Position numbers and translations under genes: made by a program. A stretch of DNA of 58,064 bases from Lachnospiraceae bacterium. GTDB taxonomy: Bacteria; Bacillota; Clostridia; Lachnospirales; Lachnospiraceae. The DNA is taken from NCBI GenBank assembly GCA_017622505.1, contig JAGAQZ010000113.1:1-58064 (forward strand). The letters run 5' to 3'. This document shows positions 8,749 to 16,632 of the stretch, one piece after another. Numbering within the stretch: position 1 is the first letter of the stretch; each line of letters begins with the position of its first letter. The notes under the pieces were generated by a model. The model saw only the letters and a list, made by a program, of their open reading frames with translations. It made no database searches and was not told where the DNA came from.

Positions 8749-10287
8749 ATGAGTTTAGAGTTTGATGAGTTGGAAGAAAAGAAGAAAGAAGAAGTAGCGG
8801 AAGCGGTTGATGTTGAAACTGTGGAAAAATCAGTCGGTGCTACAGATAAAGCGGACGATAAGAAAGAAAGTGATAAAGAGGACGATTACGAAGATGTTTG
8901 TTTTATGTGCAGACGTCCGGAACATATTACGGGTAAAATGTTTAAATTGCCCAATCATATTTGCGTTTGTAATGATTGCATGCATAAGACGATGGATACG
9001 GTCAGCCAGTATGATTACCAGGGAACGTTAAACCACCCCGGAATGATGATGACACCGGAGGAGTTTAACTCTTTCCAGAATCAGTTCCCTAATATTACTT
9101 TTATGAATTTGGCGGATTTGCAGGGACAGGGAGGTATTCCCAACAAGCAGAAGTTAAAAAAGAAGAAAACTGCAGAGGAAAGCAAGCAGGAAACTCCGGC
9201 AATTGATATTAAAAAGATCCCCGTACCCCATAAAATCAAAGCACAATTGGATGATTATGTGGTAGGACAGGAACATGCCAAAAAGGTGATTTCCGTTGCG
9301 GTTTATAACCATTACAAGCGCGTTGCCACCAATACTATGGACGAGATTGAAATTGAGAAGTCTAATATTCTTTTAATCGGTCCTACCGGTTGCGGTAAAA
9401 CCTATTTGGTAAAGACGCTGGCAAAACTTCTGGATGTGCCTTTGGCGATTGCGGATGCTACTTCACTCACCGAAGCAGGTTATATTGGTGATGATATCGA
9501 AAGCGTATTAAGCAAGCTTCTTGCGGCAGCAGGAAACGATACGGAGAAGGCTGAACGCGGTATTGTTTTTATCGATGAAATTGATAAGATTGCAAAGAAA
9601 AAGAATACCAATTCCCGTGATGTCAGCGGTGAATCCGTACAGCAGGGTATGCTAAAGCTTTTGGAAGGTGCGGAAGTGGAAGTGCCGGTAGGTGCAAACA
9701 GCAAGAATGCCATGGTGCCGTTAACAACGATTAATACGAGAAATATTCTTTTTATCTGTGGCGGAGCTTTTCCTGATTTGGATGAAATCATCAAGCAGAG
9801 ATTGTCAAAGCAGAGCGGAATCGGTTTTAATGCGGATTTAAAAGACCGCTATGACAAAGAAAAGAATATCTTAAAGAAAGTAACGGTAGAAGATATTAAA
9901 AAGTTTGGTATGATACCGGAATTTGTGGGCCGTTTGCCGATTATCTGTACCATGGAAGGCTTGGGCAAGGATATGCTTGTAAATATCTTAAAAGAGCCGA
10001 AAAACGCTATTTTAAAGCAGTATCAGAAGCTTTTGGAACTGGATGAGGTGCAGTTGCTTTTTGATGATGAGGCTTTGGAAGCCATTGCTGAGAAAGCTAT
10101 GGAAAAAGATACGGGTGCCAGAGCGTTGCGTGCCATTATCGAAGAATTTATGCTGGATATTATGTATGAAATTCCGAAAGATGAGAATATCGGTACCGTA
10201 ACCATTACCAGAGAATATATTGAGGGCAAGGGCGGACCGAGAATTGAAATCAGGCAGAATGCCAGGAAGAGCAAGGCGGAAGAATAA
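8749..10287 (+). CDS. clpX: ClpX-like AAA+ unfoldase with extended N-terminus
   Basis: ClpX unfolds proteins in the cytoplasm and feeds them to ClpP. The AAA+ core is clear: Walker A GPTGCGKT (211-218), pore loop GYIG (244-247), Walker B IVFIDEID (272-279), sensor region, and an IGF ClpP-docking tripeptide at 358-360. A zinc finger C51-x2-C54-x19-C74-x2-C77 is close to the normal ClpX spacing. The unusual parts are about 50 highly charged residues before the finger and a long linker (about 84-150), giving 512 residues against roughly 420 for typical ClpX. It is beside htrA rather than clpP or lon, so it may be a second, specialised ClpX; the genome must be checked for a canonical copy. Confidence 0.85.
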   Translation: MSLEFDELEEKKKEEVAEAVDVETVEKSVGATDKADDKKESDKEDDYEDVCFMCRRPEHITGKMFKLPNHICVCNDCMHKTMDTVSQYDYQGTLNHPGMMMTPEEFNSFQNQFPNITFMNLADLQGQGGIPNKQKLKKKKTAEESKQETPAIDIKKIPVPHKIKAQLDDYVVGQEHAKKVISVAVYNHYKRVATNTMDEIEIEKSNILLIGPTGCGKTYLVKTLAKLLDVPLAIADATSLTEAGYIGDDIESVLSKLLAAAGNDTEKAERGIVFIDEIDKIAKKKNTNSRDVSGESVQQGMLKLLEGAEVEVPVGANSKNAMVPLTTINTRNILFICGGAFPDLDEIIKQRLSKQSGIGFNADLKDRYDKEKNILKKVTVEDIKKFGMIPEFVGRLPIICTMEGLGKDMLVNILKEPKNAILKQYQKLLELDEVQLLFDDEALEAIAEKAMEKDTGARALRAIIEEFMLDIMYEIPKDENIGTVTITREYIEGKGGPRIEIRQNARKSKAEE

Positions 10288-10403
10288 TTGAAATATATGC
10301 GTTAAAGCAATCTTGCGTAGTTTGACGCGCAAATTCGTCTAAAAGCGTATTATGCGAGAGTGTTTTGCATAAACTGTAAAAATTGCAGTAAAGGCAGAAT
10401 GAT

Positions 10404-12128
10404 ATGGATTGCAGAACACGCATTGTATCAAATGATTATGCCGATTTAATGGTTGATTTTGATTTGGAAGTGAATAATTTGGAAAATACCGCAGGTGACT
10501 TCTGCTTTTATCAGATAGAAGACAACCTGCGGATTTTTTATGTGAATAGGGAAGAATTGCCGGATTTGTCGGTGTCGGATTACAGATATTTGTACCTGCC
10601 GGGGTGTTACGGTTTGATGCAGGTTGGAGATGCAATTCAAGGCGTGGGTTTTAACACGGTAGCATTGGAGGCGGTAGGAAGTTTAAGGGTACAAAGAGAG
10701 CCGTTAGGACTGACGGGGCTTGGTTGTGTCTTTGTGTGTATCGATTCCGGAATTGATTATACAAGCCCTGTTTTTCGGCGTGCTGACGGTAGCAGTCGCA
10801 TTCTTGCCATCTGGGACCAGGAGGAGCAGAGCGGAACGCCACCGGAAGGATTCTTGTATGGGAGTGAGTATGGGAGAGAGCAGATTAATGGGGCGCTTGG
10901 TTCGGATAATCCTTATGAAATTGTGCCCACAAGGGATATCGCAGGTCGTCATGGAACGGCACTTGCAAGCATTGCGGCAGGCAGCAGTTTAGAGGAAGGG
11001 ACTGCTTTCTTAAGTGCGGCACCGGATGCGGATATTGTAGTTGTAAAATTAAAGCAGGCAAAGCCTTATTTAAAAGAGTATTATCTGGTCCCGGAAGATA
11101 CGCCCTGTTACCAGGAAACGGATGTGCTTATGGCTTTAAAATACGCGGTAGGCTATGCGGAAGCCCTTCGCAGACCGGTTTGTATATGTTTGGGAATAGG
11201 GACGAGTTTTGGGGATCACGCAGGCAATTCCATATTAGAGAGATATATTAACCGCATAAATACATTGCGTAACATTACCGTGGTGCTTCCTGCAGGAAAT
11301 GAAGGAAATGCAGGGCATCATTACAGGGCATTGTTTAGAGCGGATGATGTAGGCGCAGAGCAAAGCGCGGAAATAAGAGTTGGGGATGGAAAACGGGGGT
11401 TTTTGGCAGAAATTTGGGGGAGCGTTCCAAGCCTTTTTCGCATATCTTTGCGTTCGCCCGGCGGGGAAGAAATTAAGGATATTTCATTTCGGTTGGATAC
11501 TACGCGGGTATATGATTTTGTTTATTCGGATACGCGGGTTACGGTGGATGCCCTTTTGGTAGAACAGATTTCGGGACAACAACTGGTGGTTATGCGCTTT
11601 GAGAATCCCACGCCGGGGATTTGGACCATAGGCATTGAACTGGAGGAAGAAAACGTTCCTGCGGTGTGCGATATCTGGCTGCCGATACAACAGTTTCTGA
11701 CAGGTGATGCATATTTCTTGGAACCGACACCGTATATTACGCTTACAATGCCCGCAACCGGTGCGTCTGCCATCTGTGTATCAGCCTATAATTCGGATAC
11801 CGGCGGTTTCTTTCAGGAGTCGGGGCGCGGATTTACACGGGCGGATGTGATTAAGCCTGATTTTGCGGCACCGGGTGTGAATGTGCCAAGTGTAATCGGA
11901 GCTGTCAGTGGGACCGGTGCTGCCGCTGCCTTAACAGCCGGCGCAGTATTGCAATTTATGCAATGGGCGGTGGTAGAGGGCCGCCGTCCGTTGGTAAACG
12001 GAGTAGAAATAAAAAATTATTTGATTCGCGGAGCGAGGCGTGAAGATAATCTTACCTGGCCCAATCGGGAATTCGGATATGGAAAGTTAGATATTTATGA
12101 AACGTTTGAACGGTTAAGGAGAGTGTAA
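10404..12128 (+). CDS. S8 subtilisin-fold protein lacking the catalytic serine
   Basis: This 574-residue subtilase-like protein has Asp114 in CIDSGIDY, His183 in GRHGTALAS and the oxyanion Asn in LPAGNEGN. The serine motif reads SGTGAAAALTAGA where active subtilases have SGTSxAAxxxAGA, so residue 505 is Gly (codon GGT at 11916). It is therefore probably a pseudoprotease unless this is a sequencing error. No signal peptide is visible. The overall layout (FRRADGSSRILAIWDQ, jelly-roll insertion, PWxNRE-type end) resembles the clostridial Csp-like S8 group, in which CspC of Clostridioides difficile is a pseudoprotease germinant sensor. The start ATG has only a weak AAAGGCAG site. The role is unknown. 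Confidence 0.75.
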   Translation: MDCRTRIVSNDYADLMVDFDLEVNNLENTAGDFCFYQIEDNLRIFYVNREELPDLSVSDYRYLYLPGCYGLMQVGDAIQGVGFNTVALEAVGSLRVQREPLGLTGLGCVFVCIDSGIDYTSPVFRRADGSSRILAIWDQEEQSGTPPEGFLYGSEYGREQINGALGSDNPYEIVPTRDIAGRHGTALASIAAGSSLEEGTAFLSAAPDADIVVVKLKQAKPYLKEYYLVPEDTPCYQETDVLMALKYAVGYAEALRRPVCICLGIGTSFGDHAGNSILERYINRINTLRNITVVLPAGNEGNAGHHYRALFRADDVGAEQSAEIRVGDGKRGFLAEIWGSVPSLFRISLRSPGGEEIKDISFRLDTTRVYDFVYSDTRVTVDALLVEQISGQQLVVMRFENPTPGIWTIGIELEEENVPAVCDIWLPIQQFLTGDAYFLEPTPYITLTMPATGASAICVSAYNSDTGGFFQESGRGFTRADVIKPDFAAPGVNVPSVIGAVSGTGAAAALTAGAVLQFMQWAVVEGRRPLVNGVEIKNYLIRGARREDNLTWPNREFGYGKLDIYETFERLRRV

Positions 12129-12279
12129 AAGTATTAGAATTATTTTTACAAAAGAAAATACCAGGAGTGGCGTGGATTGGTTGGATTAAAATGTAAATTT
12201 TTTGACATTAAAAACACAAGAAAAATAAGTGATTTGAAGGTTAAAAATAGTCCAACGAATTAAATAAATTGTTAAAAGT

Positions 12280-12318
12280 GCCGATTTTTTATTTTCTGAA
12301 AAATCGGCCTTTTCTTTT
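12280..12318 (+). terminator. Intrinsic terminator or attenuator upstream of the Cys/His-rich surface protein
   Basis: GCCGATTTTT (12280-12289) and AAAAATCGGC (12299-12308) form a perfect 10 bp stem with a 9-base loop, followed by CTTTTCTTTT. It lies 150 bases after the subtilase-like gene and 195 bases before the next start, so it may end the first transcript or attenuate the second. Confidence 0.65.
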
Positions 12319-12350
12319 GGTAAAACTTGTGTTATATTCGAAAATACCTT

Positions 12351-12450
12351 CTGAAATAAGCTTTGGGAACAGACCTTGTTTCAGTTCTATGCGAAGTTCA
12401 ATTCGCAAGTGAGGCAATGAATTCTGCATTGCTGAAATTTCCATGGAAAT
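12351..12450 (+). promoter_or_regulatory. Structured leader: four consecutive hairpins before the surface-protein gene
   Basis: Four inverted repeats occur back to back. CTGAAATAAG (12351) pairs with CTTGTTTCAG (12375), 10 bp with one G-U. GCGAA pairs with TTCGC (12391-12406). GCAATG pairs with CATTGC (12414-12432). ATTTCCATGGAAAT (12437-12450) is a perfect palindrome. They lie between the terminator and the ribosome binding site of the downstream gene. The rest of the 12129-12513 gap is AT-rich with no supported gene. Confidence 0.45.
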
Positions 12451-12513
12451 CCAATTGAATATTGTAAAAGAAACGTTTCTCACAGAAGTTGTATGTATGA
12501 AAGGAGAAAATAG

Positions 12514-14334
12514 TTGAAAAAATTTATTCGTATGAAAAGACGATTTAGTTTATGTTGTGTTGCTTTTATGGCAATTGCATTAATTTGTATTCCGATGTAT
12601 ATTCACGCGGAGGATACGGTACTAACGTATCCTTTGTATCATAAGCATATTGCAGGGTGCCAAACTACAGTATATAAGACAATATCAGCGGATACGACAA
12701 GTGTGTTGCGTACAGTAAACACAGATACTTGTAGTTGTGGTGGTCATCATGATTATTATGAGTTTACAGCATCTTGTTCTTGTGGCAGAACTTGGCACAC
12801 TACGGGACATGCATGTATCAACAGTCCGGCAGGAAGTTACCAAGGTAGTTGTGATAATTATTCACGGATTAATTGCGATACATTGCATTCACATCCTTAT
12901 ATGGATTATACCTGTGGAAAAGATGAGGAAACGGTGATTGATCAAATTAGCGTAAGCAGCAGTACCTTGTTACCGGCGCAAGAAGTATTATTAAAGGCGG
13001 TTACTGAGGGGCGGTTGGAGGACGTCCGTTTGGCATGGGGCGAAACAGAGAATTTGAGTGAAATTACAGTGACTGAAAATGGGGAATATTCGTTATATGC
13101 AACTTACACGGAAAGTGGTATTGAATATGTATCTCAACTCAGTATCAAGGTCGATAATATTGATCGTGAGTTGCCTGTTTTGAGTGATATTGTAGCTGAT
13201 CAGAATGATTTTACATCAGGAAAAATCCGGTTGTCTGTAGAGGCTGAAGATGCTTTTGGCTTGCCGGAAGAATATGTAAGGTGGAATGGTGGTGAGTATG
13301 GAAAAGATAATTTTTACGAAGTATCTGAAAACGGAAATTACAGCGTTACCATAAAGGATATTGCAGGAAATACAGTGACAAAAGCAATTGATATCGGCAA
13401 TATTGATAAGGCTGCGCCGGAGATAAAAGATGTGTGTATATTGCCCGCACCTTGGTATTTCGGAAATTGTGAGATTACAGTCATAGCTGAAGATGTTGGA
13501 AACGGAAATGCGGGAAGCGGTCTTGCAGAGCAGGCATATTCTTTTGATGACGGTCAAACATGGATTGAGAGCAATCAATATGAATTATCGGAACCGGGTA
13601 TTGTAATTATAAAAGTAAGAGATGCGGTCGGTAATATTGCAGAGAATGAAATAGAAGTGGTAAGGCAGGCGTTACCTGTTGTTGATAATAGTAACGGTGG
13701 AAATGGTGCACCGAATAACCCTAATTACGAAGGAACAGCTCCGGAAACGAGTCCGACATTGCCGATAGAACCGAGCCATAAAGAGAATATTAGTAAAGCA
13801 GATGATGAGAATAAAGAAATCATTGAAGAGCAGAATAATCAAGGAAAGGAAGACAGTACTTTAAAATATACTTTTTTGCCTGAACCAAATTGGAGGGAAG
13901 AAGTAGTAGAAACTCAAGTGCAAGAAGGACCATTGTATGCTGAGATGGAAAACAATGAAGTAGAGGTCCTGGAGAATGATGGAAATGATACTAATTGGCT
14001 GTTGATTTCTGCAATATCAGCACTAGGGCTGTTATTGTTAGGTGCTTTTATCTTTTTCGTATACATATTGTTTGGAATGTGCCGAATTTACGAAGTGGAT
14101 AATCGACAAAAAGAAAGACAACTTGGAACGACAGGCATTCGGTTGCAAAAGAAAGGGTATTCAGTAAAAGTAGGCGAAGCAATTATTCATAAAGCAAACA
14201 GCAGAATTTTAAAAGCAAAGTTGCCGAACTGGTTTGTCAAGCTTGCGGAGTACAAACCTTTTAAAATTATAGTTGGAGAATCTGTGATAGACAAATATGT
14301 AGAACGAGAAATTGATTTTCATATTAATTCATAA
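12514..14334 (+). CDS. Cys/His-rich secreted type I membrane protein, unknown function
   Basis: The protein is not recognised at family level. It starts at a TTG codon with AAGGAG 8-9 bases upstream. A signal peptide (about residues 1-32, ending near IHA) is followed by a Cys/His-rich module (about 40-140) with HKHIAGC, CSCGGHH, CSCGRTWH and HSHPYMDYTCGK. Such HxHxxxC...TCGK modules recur in Lachnospiraceae surface proteins and could bind metal. Ig-like beta-rich repeats follow (EYSLYATYTESGIEY, NYSVTIKDIAGN, IVIIKVRDAVGN), then a disordered Asn/Glu/Pro linker, one membrane helix near residues 490-515 and an 85-residue cytoplasmic tail. No LPxTG signal is present. Base composition is more AT-rich than the neighbours, so transfer is possible. 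Confidence 0.7.
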   Translation: MKKFIRMKRRFSLCCVAFMAIALICIPMYIHAEDTVLTYPLYHKHIAGCQTTVYKTISADTTSVLRTVNTDTCSCGGHHDYYEFTASCSCGRTWHTTGHACINSPAGSYQGSCDNYSRINCDTLHSHPYMDYTCGKDEETVIDQISVSSSTLLPAQEVLLKAVTEGRLEDVRLAWGETENLSEITVTENGEYSLYATYTESGIEYVSQLSIKVDNIDRELPVLSDIVADQNDFTSGKIRLSVEAEDAFGLPEEYVRWNGGEYGKDNFYEVSENGNYSVTIKDIAGNTVTKAIDIGNIDKAAPEIKDVCILPAPWYFGNCEITVIAEDVGNGNAGSGLAEQAYSFDDGQTWIESNQYELSEPGIVIIKVRDAVGNIAENEIEVVRQALPVVDNSNGGNGAPNNPNYEGTAPETSPTLPIEPSHKENISKADDENKEIIEEQNNQGKEDSTLKYTFLPEPNWREEVVETQVQEGPLYAEMENNEVEVLENDGNDTNWLLISAISALGLLLLGAFIFFVYILFGMCRIYEVDNRQKERQLGTTGIRLQKKGYSVKVGEAIIHKANSRILKAKLPNWFVKLAEYKPFKIIVGESVIDKYVEREIDFHINS

Positions 14335-14338
14335 AAAA

Positions 14339-14367
14339 GGGGAAAGCATAAGCTTTCCCCAAAATAA
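14339..14367 (-). terminator. Terminator of the CorA gene
   Basis: GGGGAAAGC (14339-14347) pairs with GCTTTCCCC (14352-14360) through a 4-base loop. Read on the minus strand the stem is followed by TTTTTTAT, so it terminates the minus-strand transporter transcript just before the convergent + strand gene ends. Confidence 0.8.
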
Positions 14368-14376
14368 AAGAATTTT

Positions 14377-15321
14377 TTATTTAAAAAGTTTATTTTTCAT
14401 AAAGAAGATGGTTACCAATAAACCTAAAACCAAGGATGTGGCAACGATAATGACAAATCCAAAAGGACTATCTGCAAAAGGCATACCGACAGAAGCAACG
14501 TTCATACCGTAAGCGCTAAAAATCATGGTAGGGATAGATAAAACAATTGTAACAATCGCAAGGGTTTTCATAACCGTATTCAAGTTGTTGGAGATTACGG
14601 AAGCGAATGCATTGGTCATACCATTTAAGATGCCGTTGTAAATGTTTGCCATTTCGATCGCCTGCTTGTTTTCGATAATTACGTCTTCCAGCAATTCTTC
14701 GTCTTCCGGATATTTCTTAAAGCGTTCATTACGGAAAAGTTTTTCCATAACGACTTCGTTGGAACGAAGCGAAGTTGTAAAGTAAACCAAACTCTTTTCC
14801 AGTTTCAGAAGTTCAAACAAAGCACTGTTCTGAGTGGATTTGTGCAAATCATTTTCCAAAACTTCGCTTTGGCGTTCGATGTTACGCAGATACTGCAAAT
14901 AAAGAGATGCCGTACGGTATAATATCTGCATCATAAAACGCGATTTCATTGCGGTATTAAAGTCACGAACACGTCCGTCGACAAAGGCTCTCAGAATAGG
15001 ACTTTCTTCACTGCAAACAGTAATAATGGTCTTTTTTGCAATAAAAATAGACAAAGGAATGGTGTCGTATAATTCCTTCTCTGTATCTTCTTCAATGGTA
15101 GGGATATTTACCAAAACCATTGTGTAATTGTCCTCGTAAGCAAGTCGGGAACGTTCATCGGTATCCAATGCGGATTTCAAGTCATCTGCATCGATTGAGA
15201 ATTTCTGTGAAATGTTAAGAATTTCACTTTCGGAAGGGCGGATCATAGAAATCCAGCAACCTTCTGTAGGTGCGTCCAGAGTACGTAAACTCCGGCCTTC
15301 TGAAAAATAGTAGTGTACCAT
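14377..15321 (-). CDS. corA: CorA-family divalent cation (Mg2+) transporter
   Basis: CorA proteins form pentameric Mg2+ channels. The long N-terminal cytoplasmic alpha/beta and coiled-coil region is followed by two C-terminal membrane helices. The first ends with the signature YGMN (in FSAYGMNVASVGMP) and the second is FGFVIIVATSLVLGLLVTIFF, ending in a basic tail KNKLFK. The length of 314 residues is typical. I chose ATG 15321 (MVHYYFSEG) because AGAAGG lies about 8 bases upstream; the in-frame GTG at 15351 has none. A short ORF lies 42 bases upstream behind a strong promoter and may be a leader peptide. No M-box riboswitch fits in the available space. Confidence 0.9.
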   Translation of the reverse strand: MVHYYFSEGRSLRTLDAPTEGCWISMIRPSESEILNISQKFSIDADDLKSALDTDERSRLAYEDNYTMVLVNIPTIEEDTEKELYDTIPLSIFIAKKTIITVCSEESPILRAFVDGRVRDFNTAMKSRFMMQILYRTASLYLQYLRNIERQSEVLENDLHKSTQNSALFELLKLEKSLVYFTTSLRSNEVVMEKLFRNERFKKYPEDEELLEDVIIENKQAIEMANIYNGILNGMTNAFASVISNNLNTVMKTLAIVTIVLSIPTMIFSAYGMNVASVGMPFADSPFGFVIIVATSLVLGLLVTIFFMKNKLFK

Positions 15322-15363
15322 TTCTAACCTTCTTTCTATGCCTTTGGGCACAAAAAAAAGAAG

Positions 15364-15426
15364 TTAGCCCATCAGCATTTCATATTCTTTTAAATCTGTA
15401 TTTGCGTGATAGGGGTCCGCGTCCAT
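15364..15426 (-). CDS. Putative 20-residue leader peptide upstream of corA
   Basis: On the minus strand AGGAGGT (15434-15440) lies 8 bases before ATG 15426, which opens a 20-codon ORF beginning MDADPYHANTDLKEY and ending EMLMG before TAA. A second ATG at 15432 is too close to the binding site. The ORF begins about 23 bases after the predicted transcription start and ends 42 bases before corA. The acidic-plus-proline start MDADP resembles MEPDP of E. coli MgtL, where an Asp/Glu-Pro run destabilises ribosomes at low Mg2+ and turns on mgtA. The regulatory function here is inference; it could instead be a small protein. Confidence 0.55.
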   Translation of the reverse strand: MDADPYHANTDLKEYEMLMG

Positions 15427-15455
15427 TTTCATTACCTCCTTAAAGTGATAATTCA

Positions 15456-15484
15456 AGTATATTTCTCGAAAAGAAAAAAGTCAA
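15456..15484 (-). promoter_or_regulatory. Promoter for the leader peptide-corA transcript
   Basis: Read on the minus strand, TTGACT (15484-15479) and TATACT (15461-15456) are separated by exactly 17 bases. The predicted start is near 15449, leaving about 23 bases before the leader ATG. Confidence 0.75.
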
Positions 15485-15549
15485 CCAAGGGAATGAAAAA
15501 ACTTCTGAAACATATACTTTATTAAGATATAGTATGCGCAGGTAATGTA

Positions 15550-16365
15550 ATGTGGGATAAAATAAAACAAATTCCAAGAATGGAAATTTTTCACAATCGG
15601 ACCTTTTATAAAGTTGTATCAATTGCTGTTTTAATAGCCGGCATCGGTGTGTGTTTATATGCCGGCTTTCGTGAAGAAGAGGTTGTGGCTGCCGGTAATA
15701 TGTATGGCGACCGTAAACTGCCTATTTACTGTGTGGAAACAGAGGAAAAGGTGGTGGCGCTTTCTTTTGATGCAGCGTGGGGAAATGAAGATACGCAGGA
15801 GATTCTTGATATTCTGGAACGGCAGGATGTTAAGGTGACATTCTTTATGACCGGAGGTTGGGTAGAAGCATATCCGGAAGATGTAAAAAAGATATATGAG
15901 GCAGGTCATGAACTGGGAAATCATAGTGAAAATCATCTGAATATGTCAGAACTTTCCATGTCGGAAATTGAAGAAGAAATTATGCTGGTGCATAATAAAG
16001 TAAAAGAGTTAACGGGATACGATATGCAGGTATTCCGCACGCCTTACGGAGATTATGATAATGATGTAATAACCGGCGTGGAAAACTGCGGATATTATGC
16101 CATTCAATGGGATGTTGACAGCTTAGATTGGAAGGACTACGGCTGCGAGTCTATCATCAAGACGGTAACCTGTCATAAAAACTTGGGTTGCGGTTCAATT
16201 ATTTTATGCCATAACGGTGCGAAGTATACGGCTGACGCATTGGAGGAGTTGATTATAGCCCTAAAAGAACAGGGATATTCTTTCGTTAAAATGTCAGATT
16301 TGATATACAAAGAAGATTACAGGATGGATGTAACGGGACGGCAGTGCCCTTGTGAAGAAGAATAG
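15550..16365 (+). CDS. Polysaccharide deacetylase (CE4, NodB domain), membrane-anchored
   Basis: CE4 enzymes remove N-acetyl groups from peptidoglycan or other glycans with a metal-dependent site. After a membrane anchor (about residues 20-38) the five NodB motifs are visible: SFDAAWG (motif 1, first metal Asp), HSENH (motif 2, HxxxH metal ligands), RTPYGDYD (motif 3), WDVDSLDWKD (motif 4) and LCHNG (motif 5, catalytic His). The SFDAAWGNEDT form of motif 1 is typical of the PdaB-like spore or wall branch. The C-terminus has a CPCEEE tail. The ribosome binding site is weak (GCAGGT). It is transcribed divergently from corA. The substrate is not determined. Confidence 0.88.
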   Translation: MWDKIKQIPRMEIFHNRTFYKVVSIAVLIAGIGVCLYAGFREEEVVAAGNMYGDRKLPIYCVETEEKVVALSFDAAWGNEDTQEILDILERQDVKVTFFMTGGWVEAYPEDVKKIYEAGHELGNHSENHLNMSELSMSEIEEEIMLVHNKVKELTGYDMQVFRTPYGDYDNDVITGVENCGYYAIQWDVDSLDWKDYGCESIIKTVTCHKNLGCGSIILCHNGAKYTADALEELIIALKEQGYSFVKMSDLIYKEDYRMDVTGRQCPCEEE

Positions 16366-16467
16366 AGTGATAGTCAAAGTAAAATTGTCAGATGCAGGAG
16401 TTACAATTTTATATTGACAAAAAAAGACACAACGTCTAATATAAATTCGTAACTAAATATCAGATAT

Positions 16468-16552
16468 ACGCTAGGGGTGCTAATTTGCTGAGACGGGGCT
16501 TTGGTCCTAACCCTCATTACTTGAACCGGATAATACCGGCGGAAGGAAGCAG
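16468..16552 (+). ncRNA. TPP riboswitch aptamer (THI element)
   Basis: The thi-box features are present in order: CTAGGGGTGC, then GCTGAGAC, then the long-range partner CTTGAACCGGATAATACCGG and GGAAGGAAGC closing P1. It senses thiamine pyrophosphate and lies about 80 bases before thiT. Confidence 0.95.
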
Positions 16553-16556
16553 TAAT

Positions 16557-16632
16557 ATACAAATTCGTTCGAATCCGGATTTGTATGTTTGATTCGAGAG
16601 TAACCTCCTGCGTATGCAAAGGAGGTTTTTTT
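16557..16632 (+). promoter_or_regulatory. Riboswitch expression platform: anti-structure plus terminator that also hides the SD
   Basis: Hairpin one pairs ATACAAATTCG (16557-16567) with CGGATTTGTAT (16576-16586). Hairpin two pairs AACCTCCT (16602-16609) with AGGAGGTT (16620-16627) and runs straight into seven T residues. Its 3' arm is the Shine-Dalgarno of thiT, so one hairpin could both terminate transcription and block translation. Confidence 0.75.

Noticed and set aside
12289-12483. 64-codon minus-strand ORF in the structured leader
   Set aside because: No SD before its GTG start, and its residues reflect the palindromic leader.
15427-15449. M-box riboswitch for corA
   Set aside because: The predicted leader before the short ORF is only about 23 bases.
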